DNA from: Muricoccus nepalensis
GTDB taxonomy: Bacteria; Pseudomonadota; Alphaproteobacteria; Acetobacterales; Acetobacteraceae
Reading direction: 5' to 3'
Assembly: GCF_006438825.1 (NCBI RefSeq)
Contig: NZ_RCZP01000019.1
Location: forward strand, 1-64,000
DNA length: 64,000 nt
Position 1 is the stretch's first letter. Every line of letters begins with the position of its first letter. The notes under the pieces were generated by a model. The model was not told the origin of the DNA. It saw only the letters and a list, made by a program, of their open reading frames with translations, and searched no databases. Positions 27,028 to 38,418 of the stretch are shown here, one piece after another. The translations under genes were made by a program, and so were the position numbers.

Positions 27028-27690
27028 TCAGCCCTGCGGGGGGGCCTTTGCAAGCGCGCATAGCGCATTCGTCATCTGCGCCGCGCTCAGGAAATGGTGC
27101 GCAGGCGCCGAGGCGCCGGGGCCGCCGTCATGCGCGGCGTCGCCGAGCAGCACCGGCACGCAGCCGGCGCGGCGCGCGGCGTCCATGTCGAGGGCGTTGT
27201 CCCCGACATACCAGACGCCCGACCCCGCCGGCACGCCGCAGGCGGCGCAGGCCACGCGCATGGGGCGGGGGTCGGGCTTGTCGCCGGCGCCGTCCCCCGC
27301 GCCGACGAGGGCGCGGAAGCGCGACGCCCAGCCGAGGCTCGCCGCCTCCGCGCGGAGAAGCGGGCCGGACTTGTTCGAGAGCACCGCCAGCGGCGCGACG
27401 CGCGCGGCCTGGGCGAGCAGGTCCCCTGCCCCTTCCATCGGCCGCAGGACCGCGAGGTGCTGGGCGCGCACGGCGGCGTAGAAGAGGTCCCGCGCCCGCT
27501 CCCACCGCGCCCCGAATAGGCCGGGGAAGCTGTCCCTGAGGGAGTGGCGGACGCGGGCGCGCACCTCCTCCAGCGTCCATTCGGGCAGCCCCGCGTCGCG
27601 GAAGGCGGCGTTCAGCCCGGCCTGGATGGCCGGCCAGCCGTCGACGAGGGTGTTGTCCCAGTCCCAGACGATGGCCCGCGGGCGGATCAT
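27028..27690 (-). CDS. HAD-family phosphatase (Gph-like)
   Basis: 220 residues. HAD motif I is [12 protein letters not shown] (Asp10 nucleophile, Asp12 general acid), with motif II VLSNKSG, Lys in GDKPDP and motif [19 protein letters not shown]. Resembles phosphoglycolate phosphatase-like enzymes; substrate unknown. The start ATG overlaps the stop of the aminotransferase gene by four bases (ATGA). Confidence 0.87.
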   Translation of the reverse strand: MIRPRAIVWDWDNTLVDGWPAIQAGLNAAFRDAGLPEWTLEEVRARVRHSLRDSFPGLFGARWERARDLFYAAVRAQHLAVLRPMEGAGDLLAQAARVAPLAVLSNKSGPLLRAEAASLGWASRFRALVGAGDGAGDKPDPRPMRVACAACGVPAGSGVWYVGDNALDMDAARRAGCVPVLLGDAAHDGGPGASAPAHHFLSAAQMTNALCALAKAPPQG

Positions 27691-28562
27691 GCGGCCCTGT
27701 TGCGCGGGCCACCCTTCACGTGGCGCGCGAAGAGGTCGAAGAGCCGCCGCGTCACCGGGCCGGGTTGCCCGTCGCCCACCGGCCGCCCGTCCACGGCCAG
27801 AACCGGCTTCACGAAGGAGGTGGCGGAGGTGATGAAGGCCTCCCGCGCCGTGGCCAGGTCGTCGAGGGAGAAGGGGCGCTCCTCCGCCCGCAGGCCGGCG
27901 GCCGCCATCTCGGCGAGCAGCGCCGCCCGGGTGCAGCCCGGCAGGATGGCCTCGCCGAGGGGCGGGATGCGGATTGTGCCCTCGGCGTCGACGATCCAGA
28001 AGCTCGTCGCCGCGCCCTCGGCCACGAGGCGCGTCGCGGGGTCGTAGAGGATCGCCTCCCCCGCCCCGGCCTCGCGCGCCGCCTGGCGGGCGAGGACGTT
28101 GGGCAGGAGGTTGACGCTCTTGATGTCGCGCCGCGCCCAGCGGAAGTCGGGCAGGGTGATGACGCTCATGCTCCAGCCGTCGAGGCTCGCCGGGTAGGGC
28201 GCGATGCGGCGCACGGTGACGACGAGGCTGACAGGCACCGGCACCTTCGGGAAGGCGTGGTCCCGCCGGGCGACGCCGCGCCCGACCTGCATGTAGAGCA
28301 GCCCCTCCGTCACGCGGTTGCGGCGCGCGACCTCGGCCAGGACGAGCCGGAGCGCGGCCAGCGGCATCGGCAGGTCGAGGCGGATCTCGCGCACGGAGCG
28401 CTCGAGCCGCGCGAGGTGGAGGTCCGCGTCCACGAAGCGGCCGTCATAGAGATGGACCACCTCGTAGATGCCGTCGCCGAACTGGTAGCCGCGGTCCTCG
28501 ATGTTCACGCAGGCGTCGCGCTGCGCGACGTAGCGCCCGTTCACGTAGGCAATGCGCGACAT
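27687..28562 (-). CDS. dat: D-amino acid aminotransferase (PLP class IV)
   Basis: 291 residues. Fold type IV motifs: VNIEDRGYQFGDGIYEVV, R near the phosphate, the PLP lysine in ARRDIKSVNLLPNVLA, and the cofactor-binding EGAATSFWIVD and LPGCTRAALL. The GYQFGDGIYEV form with RRDIKS is that of D-alanine aminotransferases rather than branched-chain ones. It interconverts D-amino acids and keto acids, for peptidoglycan precursor balance. Between ntrX and the HAD gene, possibly in the ntr operon. Confidence 0.87.
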   Translation of the reverse strand: MSRIAYVNGRYVAQRDACVNIEDRGYQFGDGIYEVVHLYDGRFVDADLHLARLERSVREIRLDLPMPLAALRLVLAEVARRNRVTEGLLYMQVGRGVARRDHAFPKVPVPVSLVVTVRRIAPYPASLDGWSMSVITLPDFRWARRDIKSVNLLPNVLARQAAREAGAGEAILYDPATRLVAEGAATSFWIVDAEGTIRIPPLGEAILPGCTRAALLAEMAAAGLRAEERPFSLDDLATAREAFITSATSFVKPVLAVDGRPVGDGQPGPVTRRLFDLFARHVKGGPRNRAA

Positions 28563-28589
28563 GGGGGTCTGTCCGTCCGGTGGGCCGCG

Positions 28590-29990
28590 CTAGGAGACCG
28601 GGGCCCGGTCCTCGGCCTGCACGCCGAGGAACTTCAGCTTCCGGTGCAGGGCCGAGCGCTCCATGCCCACGAAGTTCGCGGTGCGGCTGATATTGCCGCC
28701 GAAGCGGAGAAGCTGGGCCTCGAGGTACTGGCGCTCGAAGAGCTCGCGCGCGTCGCGGAGCGGCAGGGTCATGATCTCGCTCGATCGGTCGAGCTTGAGC
28801 ATGGCGGGCGCGGACGACCCCACCTCGGGCGGCAGCATCTCGGGGCGGATCGGGTCGGCGGGGCCGCCCGGCGCCATGATCAGCAGCCAGTCCACGAGGT
28901 TGCGGAGCTGGCGCACGTTGCCGGGCCAGTCATAGGCCTGCATCGCCGCCATGGCGTCCTCGCTGATCTCGCGCGCGGGCACGCCCGAGTTCTCGGCGGA
29001 CTTGGCCATGAAGTGCCGCGCGAGCGCCGGCACGTCCTCGCGCCGCTCGCGAAGGGAGGGCATGCGGATCGGGACGACGGCGAGGCGGTAGAAGAGATCC
29101 TCGCGGAAGCGTCCCGCCGCGATCTCGGCGGCGAGGTCGCGGTTCGTGGTGGCGGTGACGCGCACGTCCACCTTCACCCGCGTCGCGCCGCCGATGCGCT
29201 CGAAGCCCTGCTCCTGCAGGGCGCGGACGATCTTGCCCTGGGTCTCCAGCGGCATGTCCGCGACCTCGTCGAGCAGCAGCGTGCCGCCATGGGCACGCTC
29301 GAGCACGCCTTGGCGCCGCGGCTGGGTCAGCGGGTCCGGCCCGCCCTCGACGCCGAAGAGCTCCTCCTCGAAGCGGGACGGGTTGAGCGTCGCGCAGTTC
29401 AGCGCGACGAAGGGCTCGTCGGCCCGGCGGGAGCGGGCGTGGATGGCGCGCGCCGCCACCTCCTTGCCGGACCCCGCGGGGCCCGTGAGCAGGACGCGCG
29501 AGCCCGTGGGGGCCACCTTCTCGATGGCGTTGCGGATCTGCGCGATGAGGGAGGAGCTGCCGACGAGCTCCGTCTCCGAGCCGCCGCGCAGCTTCAGCTC
29601 GCTGTTCTCCCGCTTGAGGCGGGCGGCCTCGAGCGCGCGGGCGACGATCAGCAGCAGGCGGTCGGACTTGAAGGGCTTCTCGATGAAGTCGTAGGCGCCC
29701 TGCTGGATGGCCTGGACCGCCGTCTCGATCGTGCCGTGGCCGGAGATCATGACCACCGGCACGCGCGGCTCCTCCCGGTGGATGGAATCGAGGATGCCGA
29801 GGCCGTCCAGGCGGGAGTTCTGCAGCCAGATGTCGAGGATGACGAGGCTCGGCCGCTTCTGGCGGAAGGCCGCCAGGGCCTGGTCGCTGTTCGCGGCCTG
29901 CCGCACCTCGTAGCCCTCGTCGGCGAGCACGCCGTCGATCAGGGCCCGGATGTCCGGCTCGTCGTCCACGATCAGGATGTCATGCGCCAT
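28590..29990 (-). CDS. ntrX: Nitrogen response regulator NtrX
   Basis: 466 residues. Receiver with DDEPD and phospho-acceptor ILDIWL, then an AAA+ domain (LLTGPAGSGKEV as Walker A, GTLLLDEVADM as Walker B) and a C-terminal Fis-type HTH (NISRTANFVGMERSALHRKLK). The loop at the GAFTGA position reads FGVEGGPDP, so it lacks the sigma-54 contact motif, as is known for alphaproteobacterial NtrX. It is partner to NtrY; its start overlaps the ntrY end by 11 bases. Confidence 0.95.
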   Translation of the reverse strand: MAHDILIVDDEPDIRALIDGVLADEGYEVRQAANSDQALAAFRQKRPSLVILDIWLQNSRLDGLGILDSIHREEPRVPVVMISGHGTIETAVQAIQQGAYDFIEKPFKSDRLLLIVARALEAARLKRENSELKLRGGSETELVGSSSLIAQIRNAIEKVAPTGSRVLLTGPAGSGKEVAARAIHARSRRADEPFVALNCATLNPSRFEEELFGVEGGPDPLTQPRRQGVLERAHGGTLLLDEVADMPLETQGKIVRALQEQGFERIGGATRVKVDVRVTATTNRDLAAEIAAGRFREDLFYRLAVVPIRMPSLRERREDVPALARHFMAKSAENSGVPAREISEDAMAAMQAYDWPGNVRQLRNLVDWLLIMAPGGPADPIRPEMLPPEVGSSAPAMLKLDRSSEIMTLPLRDARELFERQYLEAQLLRFGGNISRTANFVGMERSALHRKLKFLGVQAEDRAPVS

Positions 29991-32229
29991 GGCGCAGCAT
30001 CTCCGTTCCTTTTTCGTGCAAGCCTTCGAGCTCCGCCAGTCCGTTTTGGGGCAGGGTGAGTGTCGCCCGGGCCCCGCCGTCCGACCCGTCGGCGAGCGTG
30101 AGCCCGCCTCCGTGGTCCTCCATGATCTTCTTCACGATGGCAAGCCCGAGCCCCGTCCCCTTCACCTTATGGGTTACATAAGGTTCCGTGAGCCTGTCCC
30201 TCTCGCCGTCGCCGGGCAAGCCCACGCCGTTGTCCTCGACCGAGATATGCACCCAGGGGCCGGCGACCACCACCTCCAGGATCACCTGGCCGCCCGCTTC
30301 TCCACCGGGGCGCATGGCGATCGCGTCGGACGCGTTCTGCAGGAGGTTGGTCAGGGCCTGGTTCATCAACCGCCGGTCGCAGCGCACCGCGGGCAGCGCG
30401 TCCGGCAGGATGAGGTCGTAGCGGATCACGGGGTGGGCGTCCCGCTGCAGGACGAGGGCCTCGCGGACGAGCTGGGCGGGGCTCTCGGCCCGCATGACGG
30501 GGTGGGGCATGCGGGCGAAGGCCGAGAACTCGTCCACCATCCGCCCGATGTCGCCGACCTGCCGGACGATCGTGTCCGTGCAGGCCCGGAACGTGTCGGG
30601 GTCGTCGGTGATCTGCTTCAGGTAGCGCCGCTTCAGCCGCTCGGCCGAGAGCTGGATGGGCGTCAGCGGGTTCTTGATCTCGTGGGCGATGCGCCGGGCG
30701 ACGTCCGCCCAGGCCGCGGTCCGCTGCGCCGAGAGGAGCGCGGTAATATCGTCGAAGGTGAGGACGTAGCCGGACACCCCGCCGGCGTCGAACTCGGCGC
30801 CGATGCGGGCGAGCAGCGTGCGGCGGCCGGAGGGGCCGGGCACGGGGATCTCCTCCGTCCGCGCGCGCTCGGGCGTCGCCGCGGCGGCGGCGAGGAAGGC
30901 GCGGAACTCCGGCACCACCTCGTCCAGCGGCTCGCCCACGGCGGCCTCGAGGTCGCGACCGAGAAGCTCGCTCGCGGGACGGTTGGGCAGGTTGATCCGC
31001 CCGTCTGCGTCGAGGCCGATCACCCCCGCGGAGACGCCGGCCAGCACGCTTTCGGTGAAGCGGCGGCGGTCGTCGAGCTGGCGGTAGGCCTCGAGCAGCT
31101 CGCTCCGCTGGGCCGCGAGCTGGTTGGTCATGCGGTTGAAGGCGCGGGACAGGCTGCCGACCTCGTCGTCCGCCCGGCCCTCCTCCACCCGAAAGGAGAG
31201 GTCGCCACCCCTCACCCGCTCCGCCGCGTTGATGAGGCGCGAGATCGGGCGGGCGATCTGGTTCGCCATGACGAGGCCGATCAGCACCGCCGCCAGCAGC
31301 ACAAGCAGGGTCGCGATGGCGAAGATGAGGGCGAAGGTGACCTGCAGGCCCGAGCGGTTGCGGTCGAGCTGGTCGTATTCCTGGAAGGCCAGCTCCGTCC
31401 GCTGCATGTGCTCGATGATGGAGGGGTCCATCGGGCGGTCGATCATCAGCATGAGGCCGGGATCGATGTCGAGGGCGACGAGCCCCCTCACCCGCCCCTC
31501 CTCGCCCTCGGAGGCCAGCACCGCGACGTCGCCCTGGCGGGCGATCTCCATGGCCCAGGCCGGCGGCGGGTCGATCACGAGCGCGTTGCCGAGCCCCGCG
31601 CTCGCGATCACCCGGCCGAGCACCGGCTCGAAGACGGTCGCCTCCGTCAGCCCGCGCAGCGCGGTGTGGGTGGTGAGCACCCGGCTGAAGCCGATGGTGT
31701 TGTCGGGCAGCATCGGCGCCGCCCGGTTCAGGTCGGCCGCCATGGCCAGCGCGTCGGCCCGGATGGTGTTGCGGTTCTCGTCGAGATAGGCGCGCGACGC
31801 CACGAGGCTGGCCTCGAGCGTGTCGCGCACCTTGTCGCCGAACCAGGCCTGGATGCCGAGCTCGAAGAAGACGGCCGCGAAGACCGCGACGAGCAGCGCC
31901 GGCACCACCGCGACGACACCGAACAGCATGACGAGGCGGACGTGCAGGCGCGACCCGGCGCTGCCCCGCCGCCGCTCCGCCCAGACCCGGACGAGGCGCC
32001 CCGCGAGGCTCGCCAGCAGCAGCAGCACCACGGCCGCGTTGAAGAAGACGAGGACGGCGGTCTTGGCCGGGCTGGTGGCGCCGAAGGGATTGCCGCCCGA
32101 GAGCACGGCGAAGGAGGCGATGCCGAGCAGCAGCGCCCCCACCGCCAGCGCGAGGGTCATGACGCGGCCGAGCAGCATGTCCGCCAGCCGGCGGGCCAGC
32201 CCCACCGGCTCCGCCCTGTCGCGGGTCAT
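29980..32229 (-). CDS. ntrY: Membrane sensor kinase NtrY
   Basis: 749 residues. Three hydrophobic N-terminal segments (about 26-48, 62-80 and 105-127), a periplasmic region with a further helix near 305-330 before HAMP, then PAS (VLAGVSAGVIGLDADG), HisKA with ARRIAHEIKNPLTPIQLSAERL and HATPase (GTGLGLAIVKKIMEDHGG). NtrY senses nitrogen and redox state and phosphorylates NtrX. Ten bases separate it from ntrC upstream; the ATG 32229 is preceded by an RBS inside the ntrC end. Confidence 0.95.
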   Translation of the reverse strand: MTRDRAEPVGLARRLADMLLGRVMTLALAVGALLLGIASFAVLSGGNPFGATSPAKTAVLVFFNAAVVLLLLASLAGRLVRVWAERRRGSAGSRLHVRLVMLFGVVAVVPALLVAVFAAVFFELGIQAWFGDKVRDTLEASLVASRAYLDENRNTIRADALAMAADLNRAAPMLPDNTIGFSRVLTTHTALRGLTEATVFEPVLGRVIASAGLGNALVIDPPPAWAMEIARQGDVAVLASEGEEGRVRGLVALDIDPGLMLMIDRPMDPSIIEHMQRTELAFQEYDQLDRNRSGLQVTFALIFAIATLLVLLAAVLIGLVMANQIARPISRLINAAERVRGGDLSFRVEEGRADDEVGSLSRAFNRMTNQLAAQRSELLEAYRQLDDRRRFTESVLAGVSAGVIGLDADGRINLPNRPASELLGRDLEAAVGEPLDEVVPEFRAFLAAAAATPERARTEEIPVPGPSGRRTLLARIGAEFDAGGVSGYVLTFDDITALLSAQRTAAWADVARRIAHEIKNPLTPIQLSAERLKRRYLKQITDDPDTFRACTDTIVRQVGDIGRMVDEFSAFARMPHPVMRAESPAQLVREALVLQRDAHPVIRYDLILPDALPAVRCDRRLMNQALTNLLQNASDAIAMRPGGEAGGQVILEVVVAGPWVHISVEDNGVGLPGDGERDRLTEPYVTHKVKGTGLGLAIVKKIMEDHGGGLTLADGSDGGARATLTLPQNGLAELEGLHEKGTEMLRHGA

Positions 32230-32239
32230 GGCGCCCCCG

Positions 32240-33682
<1,443 letters not shown>

Positions 33683-33740
33683 CGGGTTCTTTGATTGGGT
33701 ACGGGGGCTTGGGACGGGCGTAACCCCGCCGGCGCGCTGG

Positions 33741-34877
33741 TCAGGCGGGCTGGCGCAGCCGGGCGGGGGCCGGCGGCGCCCCGCTGGTCGGCGGCATGGC
33801 GAGCGAGAGCCGGAAGGAGGTCCGGCCCGGCCGGCTCTCGCACGCAATCAGCGCGCCATGGTCGGCGACGAGCTTGGCCACGAGCGCGAGGCCGAGCCCC
33901 TGCCCGCCCCGCTTTGTCGTGATGAAGGGCTCGAACAGCGTCGCCCGGACCTCCTCCTCAATGCCGGGCCCGTTGTCGCGGACGCTGACCTCGAGCGGCA
34001 GGTGGACGCGCTCCAGCGAGCCGGGGATGGCCAGGCGCACGCCGTGCCGGTAGGCGGTGGAGAGGACGATCTCGCCGCCGAGCGGGTCGACCGCCTCGGC
34101 CGCGTTCTTCACGAGGTTGAGCAGGATCTGCACGAGCTGGTCGCGGTTGCCCCAGACCGGCGGCAGCGAGGGGTCGTACTCCTCGACGATGCGGATGTGC
34201 GAGGCGAAGCCGGTCCCGGCGATGCGGCGGACGTGGTCCAGCACCTCGTGGATGTTCACGGCCTCCCGCTCCAGCGGGCGCTCGGAGAACATGTCCATGC
34301 GCTCGACGAGGTCGCGGATGCGGTCCACCTCGTCCTGGATGAGGACACAGAGCTCCCGGTCCGCCTCGGGGGCCGACTGCTCGAGGAGCTGGGCCGCGCC
34401 GCGGATGCCGGAGAGGGGGTTCTTCACCTCGTGCGCCAGCATGGCCGCCATCGCGCTCGCGCCGCGCGCGGCGCCGCGGAAGTTGAGCTGCCGGTCGAGC
34501 TTCTGCGCGGTCGACCCGTCCTGCAGCGTCAGCAGGACGGCCCCGGGCATCTCCGGCAGCGGCGTGCCGCGGGCCGCCACGCCGTCCCGGTAGAGGCGGG
34601 GCGACTGGAGGGTCAGGTCGTGGTCCGAGACCGGTGCGTCCGCCGCCCGCACCTGCCGGACGAGGGCCGGGAGGCGGGAATCCTCGGGCAGCAGGTCGGT
34701 GAGGTGCATCTGGGAAAGGCTGGCGGAGGAGAGGCCGAGGAAGAGCTCCGCCGCCGGGTTGGCGAAGCGGAAGCGCTCCTGCGCGTCCAGCAGCACGACC
34801 GGCACGGGAAGGGCCGAGAGAAGATGCGCGCTGCTGGGCAGGGCCTGGAGGCGGAGGCTGTCGTGGCTGTCGGGCAT
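33741..34877 (-). CDS. ntrB: Nitrogen sensor kinase NtrB (NRII)
   Basis: 378 residues from ATG 34877, cytoplasmic. N-terminal PAS ([20 protein letters not shown]), HisKA with [20 protein letters not shown], a kinase domain with [10 protein letters not shown] and a G-rich [16 protein letters not shown]. It phosphorylates NtrC under nitrogen shortage, controlled by PII proteins. Ten bases downstream of dusB, as in the nifR3-ntrBC operons of Rhodobacter and Rhizobium. Confidence 0.96.
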   Translation of the reverse strand: MPDSHDSLRLQALPSSAHLLSALPVPVVLLDAQERFRFANPAAELFLGLSSASLSQMHLTDLLPEDSRLPALVRQVRAADAPVSDHDLTLQSPRLYRDGVAARGTPLPEMPGAVLLTLQDGSTAQKLDRQLNFRGAARGASAMAAMLAHEVKNPLSGIRGAAQLLEQSAPEADRELCVLIQDEVDRIRDLVERMDMFSERPLEREAVNIHEVLDHVRRIAGTGFASHIRIVEEYDPSLPPVWGNRDQLVQILLNLVKNAAEAVDPLGGEIVLSTAYRHGVRLAIPGSLERVHLPLEVSVRDNGPGIEEEVRATLFEPFITTKRGGQGLGLALVAKLVADHGALIACESRPGRTSFRLSLAMPPTSGAPPAPARLRQPA

Positions 34878-34887
34878 GGCGGCCTCC

Positions 34888-36012
34888 TCAGGCGGCCAGG
34901 GCGGCGTGGCCGGCGCCATCCGCCGCCGCGCGGCCGGCGTCGCGGAACAGGTCCCGCACCCCCTCCACCCCGGCGTCGAGAAGCGGGCGGTAGAAGGCCT
35001 CGATCGTGGCCAGCGCCTCCTCCACCGTCTCGGCGGCGTTGACGCGCACGCGGAACTCGGCGCTGCCGGGCAGGCCGCGCGAGTACCAGGCGATGTGCTT
35101 GCGGGCGAGGCGGAGGCCGGGGTTGCTGCCGTGGTGCGACAGCATGGCCGCATAGTGCTCGAGCAGGGTCGCGTGCTGCTCGGCCAGCGGGGGCGCCTCG
35201 GGCATGGTGCCGGTGGCGAGGTACTCGGCGACGAGGCCGGGCAGCCAGGGGCGGCCATAGGCGCCGCGGCCGATCATCACCCCGTCCGCTCCGGACTGGC
35301 GCAGCGCCTCCTCGGCGTCGAGCGGGCCGAGGATGTCGCCGTTGACGATCACCGGGATGGAGACGGACGCCTTCACCTTGGCGACGAAGGCCCAGTCCGC
35401 CGTGCCCGTGTAGAGCATCTGCCGCGTGCGACCGTGGACCGTGACCATGCGGATGCCGCAGGCCTCGGCGATGCGGGCGAGGTTGGGGGCGTTGAGGCTC
35501 GCGTGGTCCCAGCCCATCCGCATCTTCAGCGTGACCGGCACCGGCACGGCGCGCACGGTGGCCTCGAGGATGCGGGCGGCCTTGATCTCGTCCCGCATGA
35601 GGGCGCTGCCGGCCTGCTGGCCGACCGCCACCTTCTTCACGGGGCAGCCGAAGTTGATGTCGACGAGAGCGGCCCCGTGGTCGACGGCCAGACGCGCGGC
35701 CTCGGCCATGACCTCCGGGTCGCAGCCGGCGAGCTGCACGCTGGCCGGGCCGCCGAAGCCGTCGACCTCCACCATCTTCAGGGTCTGGCGGTTCTCGCGG
35801 ACCATCGCCTGGCTCGCGATCATCTCGCTGACCACCATCGGCGTGCCGCGGCCACGGGCCACCTGGCGGAAGGGAAGGTCGGTCACGCCCGACATGGGCG
35901 CGAGGATGACGGGGCGCTCGATGCGGATCCCGCCGAGCACGATCGGACGCAGCGTCGGCCTGCCCTCCGCTTGGGCAGGAACTCCGGGGCTTGGAGGTGT
36001 GGGCATGGGCAA
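34888..36012 (-). CDS. dusB: tRNA-dihydrouridine synthase (NifR3/DusB)
   Basis: 374 residues. FMN-dependent TIM barrel: [26 protein letters not shown] with the catalytic Cys, KMRMGWD, VHGRTR and [26 protein letters not shown]. It reduces uridine to dihydrouridine in the tRNA D-loop. First gene of the dusB-ntrB-ntrC-ntrY-ntrX run. An in-frame ATG at 36006 (MPTPPSPG) could also be the start. Confidence 0.95.
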   Translation of the reverse strand: MPMPTPPSPGVPAQAEGRPTLRPIVLGGIRIERPVILAPMSGVTDLPFRQVARGRGTPMVVSEMIASQAMVRENRQTLKMVEVDGFGGPASVQLAGCDPEVMAEAARLAVDHGAALVDINFGCPVKKVAVGQQAGSALMRDEIKAARILEATVRAVPVPVTLKMRMGWDHASLNAPNLARIAEACGIRMVTVHGRTRQMLYTGTADWAFVAKVKASVSIPVIVNGDILGPLDAEEALRQSGADGVMIGRGAYGRPWLPGLVAEYLATGTMPEAPPLAEQHATLLEHYAAMLSHHGSNPGLRLARKHIAWYSRGLPGSAEFRVRVNAAETVEEALATIEAFYRPLLDAGVEGVRDLFRDAGRAAADGAGHAALAA

Positions 36013-36152
36013 GTGCCTATCAACCGGGCAGGTGGGCGGTCAAGAAGCATTGCGTCCGCGCGGCCACAGGCTTGCTCCGGCGACTGCCCCCGGCCCCTGG
36101 GCGGCGCTGCCCGCGGCGGCTAGGTTCCGGCGCGATCTGAGGGGGACGGCGG
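36013..36152. promoter_or_regulatory. Divergent intergenic region between dusB and ispDF
   Basis: 140 bases carrying the 5' regions of both operons. GGGGGACGGCGG just before 36153 is the ispDF ribosome site. I could not assign -10/-35 boxes with confidence in this GC-rich sequence. Confidence 0.4.
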
Positions 36153-37298
36153 ATGCGGGTGGCGGCGTTGCTGATGGCGGCCGGGCGCGGGGAACGCCTC
36201 GGCGGGGCCGAGCCGAAGCAGTTCCTGCCCCTGCTCGGGCGCCCCGTCCTGCGCCACGCCGCCGAGGCCCTGTTGCGCGACGGCCTCGTCGACCGGGTCC
36301 AGCCGGTTTGCGCGGCGGCCGAGCGGGAGAGGGTGGACGCCGTGCTCGCCGGGCTTCCGGCCCTGCCGGCGGTCACCGGCGGGGCGACTCGCCAGGAGAG
36401 CGTCCGGGCGGGGCTGGAGGCGCTGGAGTCGCACGCCCCGTTCTTCGTCCTCGTCCATGACGCCGCCCGGCCCTACGTTCCCGCGGGAACGGTCGCGGCC
36501 CTTCTCGCGGCGCTGGAGGAGGCGGAGGGCGCCATCCCCGCCCAGCCGGTCGCCGACACGCTGAAGCTGGCCGAGGGCGACGTTGTCCGGCGGACCGTGC
36601 CGCGCGACGGCCTGTTCCGCGCCCAGACGCCGCAGGGCTTCCGCTTCCCCCTCCTCCTCGCGCTCCACCGCGCGGCGCCCGAGGGGGCGACCGACGACGC
36701 CTTCCTGCTGGAGGCGGCGGGGCACGCCGTGCGGCTCGTGCCGGGCTCGGAGGGCAACGTGAAGATCACCCTTCCCGGCGACCTCGAACGAATGGAGGCC
36801 TCGATGACGGCCATGATGCTGCCGCGGGTCGGCACCGGCTTTGACGTCCACCGTCTGGTGGAAGGCCGACCCCTCTTCCTCTGCGGGGTCGAGGTGCCCC
36901 ACGCGCTAGGGCTGGACGGGCACTCGGACGCCGATGTCGGGCTCCACGCCCTCTGCGACGCGATCTACGGCGCCCTCGCCGAGGGCGACATCGGCCGCCA
37001 CTTCCCGCCGAGCCAGGCGCAGTGGAAGGACGCCGACAGCGCGGCCTTCCTGCGCCACGCCGCCGGCCGGATCGCGGCCCGCGGGGCGGTGCTGGCGAAC
37101 GCCGACGTGACGCTCATCTGCGAGCGGCCGAAGATCACTCCCCACGCGCCCGCGATGATCGCGCGGGTGGCCTCCCTGCTTGGCGTGGACGAGGGGCGGA
37201 TTTCCGTGAAGGCGACGACGACGGAGCGCCTGGGCTTCCCGGGCCGCGAGGAGGGGATCGCGGCCCAGGCCGCCGTCAGCCTGCTGGTTCCGGCATAG
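36153..37298 (+). CDS. ispDF: Bifunctional IspD/IspF (MEP isoprenoid pathway)
   Basis: 381 residues. The N-terminal cytidylyltransferase (residues 1-220) has [26 protein letters not shown] and ATDDAFLLE. The C-terminal cyclodiphosphate synthase begins near residue 224 with GTGFDVHRL (Asp and His metal ligands), then [17 protein letters not shown] and [17 protein letters not shown]. It makes CDP-methylerythritol and then the 2,4-cyclodiphosphate. The IspD-IspF fusion is typical of alphaproteobacteria. The 3' end overlaps the convergent deacetylase gene by 23 bases. Confidence 0.97.
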   Translation: MRVAALLMAAGRGERLGGAEPKQFLPLLGRPVLRHAAEALLRDGLVDRVQPVCAAAERERVDAVLAGLPALPAVTGGATRQESVRAGLEALESHAPFFVLVHDAARPYVPAGTVAALLAALEEAEGAIPAQPVADTLKLAEGDVVRRTVPRDGLFRAQTPQGFRFPLLLALHRAAPEGATDDAFLLEAAGHAVRLVPGSEGNVKITLPGDLERMEASMTAMMLPRVGTGFDVHRLVEGRPLFLCGVEVPHALGLDGHSDADVGLHALCDAIYGALAEGDIGRHFPPSQAQWKDADSAAFLRHAAGRIAARGAVLANADVTLICERPKITPHAPAMIARVASLLGVDEGRISVKATTTERLGFPGREEGIAAQAAVSLLVPA

Positions 37299-38418
37299 CC
37301 GGCGCCGGCAGCCTCTCCAGCACCGACGCGCAAGCGGCCGCGACCTCCTCCCGCAGCGGCCCGGGGCGGGGCGCGTCGACGAGGGTGGTGAACCAGTGCT
37401 CCGGCGGGTTCCGCCCGGCGGCGCGGTGCCAGTCGAGGGCGCGGAGCACCGCCTCGGCCGCTGGGGGCAGCCGCGCGGGCATGGGGCGGCCGTCGAGCGT
37501 GCCCCAGACCGCGGCCCAGCAGCGCGCGACCGTCCAGGGGTTGTAGCCCCCTCCCCCCGTCACGATCAGCCGCGGGGCTTCGGCGGCCAGCGCCCGGGCG
37601 ACGGCCAGGTGCGCGTTGTTCGAGAGGGAGAGCCGCGCGAGCGGGTCCTCCTCCAACGCGTCGGCCCCGCACTGGAGCATCACGGCCTGCGGGCGGAGGT
37701 GCCGCAGGATCGGCAGGATGGCCGCATGCAGGACGTGGTCCATCTCCGTGTCGTTGAAGCCGGGGGGGACGGGGATGTTCCGGGCATGGCCCCCCGCGCG
37801 GTCCTCAAGGCGCCCCGTGAAGGGCCAGCGCCCGGCTTCGTGCACGGAGAGCGTGAAGACCCGCGGGTCGTCCTGGAAGGCGAGTTCCACCCCGTCGCCG
37901 TGGTGGGCGTCGATGTCGACGTAGAGGATGTTGGTCAGGCCGAGGTCCAGCCACTCGAGCAGGCCGAGGACGGGGTCGTTGACATAGCAGAAGCCGCTCG
38001 CGCGGTCGGGCAGAGCGTGGTGGGTGCCGGCGCCGGGGACGTGGACGATGCCACCCACCCGCGTGAGTCGCGCGGCCAGGATCGCCCCGCCGGCGCTTGT
38101 GGCGGGGCGGCGGAAGACCTCCCGGTAGACGGGATTGCCGTGCGCGCCGATGTGGTGCCGCTCCCGCACCGCTGGCGGCACGGACTGGTCCTCCTCCGCC
38201 TGGCGGAGGGCCGCGACGTAGTCGAGCGTGTGGTAGCGCGCGAGCTGCTCGACCGTGGCGCGCGGGCTGTCGAGGTAGCGCGCGGGATCAAGCCAACCCA
38301 GCGCCCGCACGAGGTCCAGCATCGCCGGCACGCGCGGGATGGCCAGCGGGTGCTTCGGCCCGTAGGTGGAGCCGCGGTAGATCTCCGAGCCGATAAGGAG
38401 CGGGCGCCGAGGGGTCAG
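37276..38418 (-). CDS. Histone deacetylase-family (AcuC-like) deacetylase, CTG start proposed
   Basis: 380 residues from CTG 38418. The N-terminal [19 protein letters not shown] is the normal beginning of this family and lies upstream of the first ATG or GTG, so the usual start at GTG 38331 is too short. GAGAGG five bases before the CTG, and the CTGA overlap with the thiolase stop, support it. Zinc and catalytic residues: [29 protein letters not shown], and Tyr in GGGGYNPW. Removes acetyl groups from proteins or small amines. Thiolase-deacetylase coupling suggests shared control of acetyl groups. Confidence 0.88.
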   Translation of the reverse strand: MTPRRPLLIGSEIYRGSTYGPKHPLAIPRVPAMLDLVRALGWLDPARYLDSPRATVEQLARYHTLDYVAALRQAEEDQSVPPAVRERHHIGAHGNPVYREVFRRPATSAGGAILAARLTRVGGIVHVPGAGTHHALPDRASGFCYVNDPVLGLLEWLDLGLTNILYVDIDAHHGDGVELAFQDDPRVFTLSVHEAGRWPFTGRLEDRAGGHARNIPVPPGFNDTEMDHVLHAAILPILRHLRPQAVMLQCGADALEEDPLARLSLSNNAHLAVARALAAEAPRLIVTGGGGYNPWTVARCWAAVWGTLDGRPMPARLPPAAEAVLRALDWHRAAGRNPPEHWFTTLVDAPRPGPLREEVAAACASVLERLPAPAMPEPAG

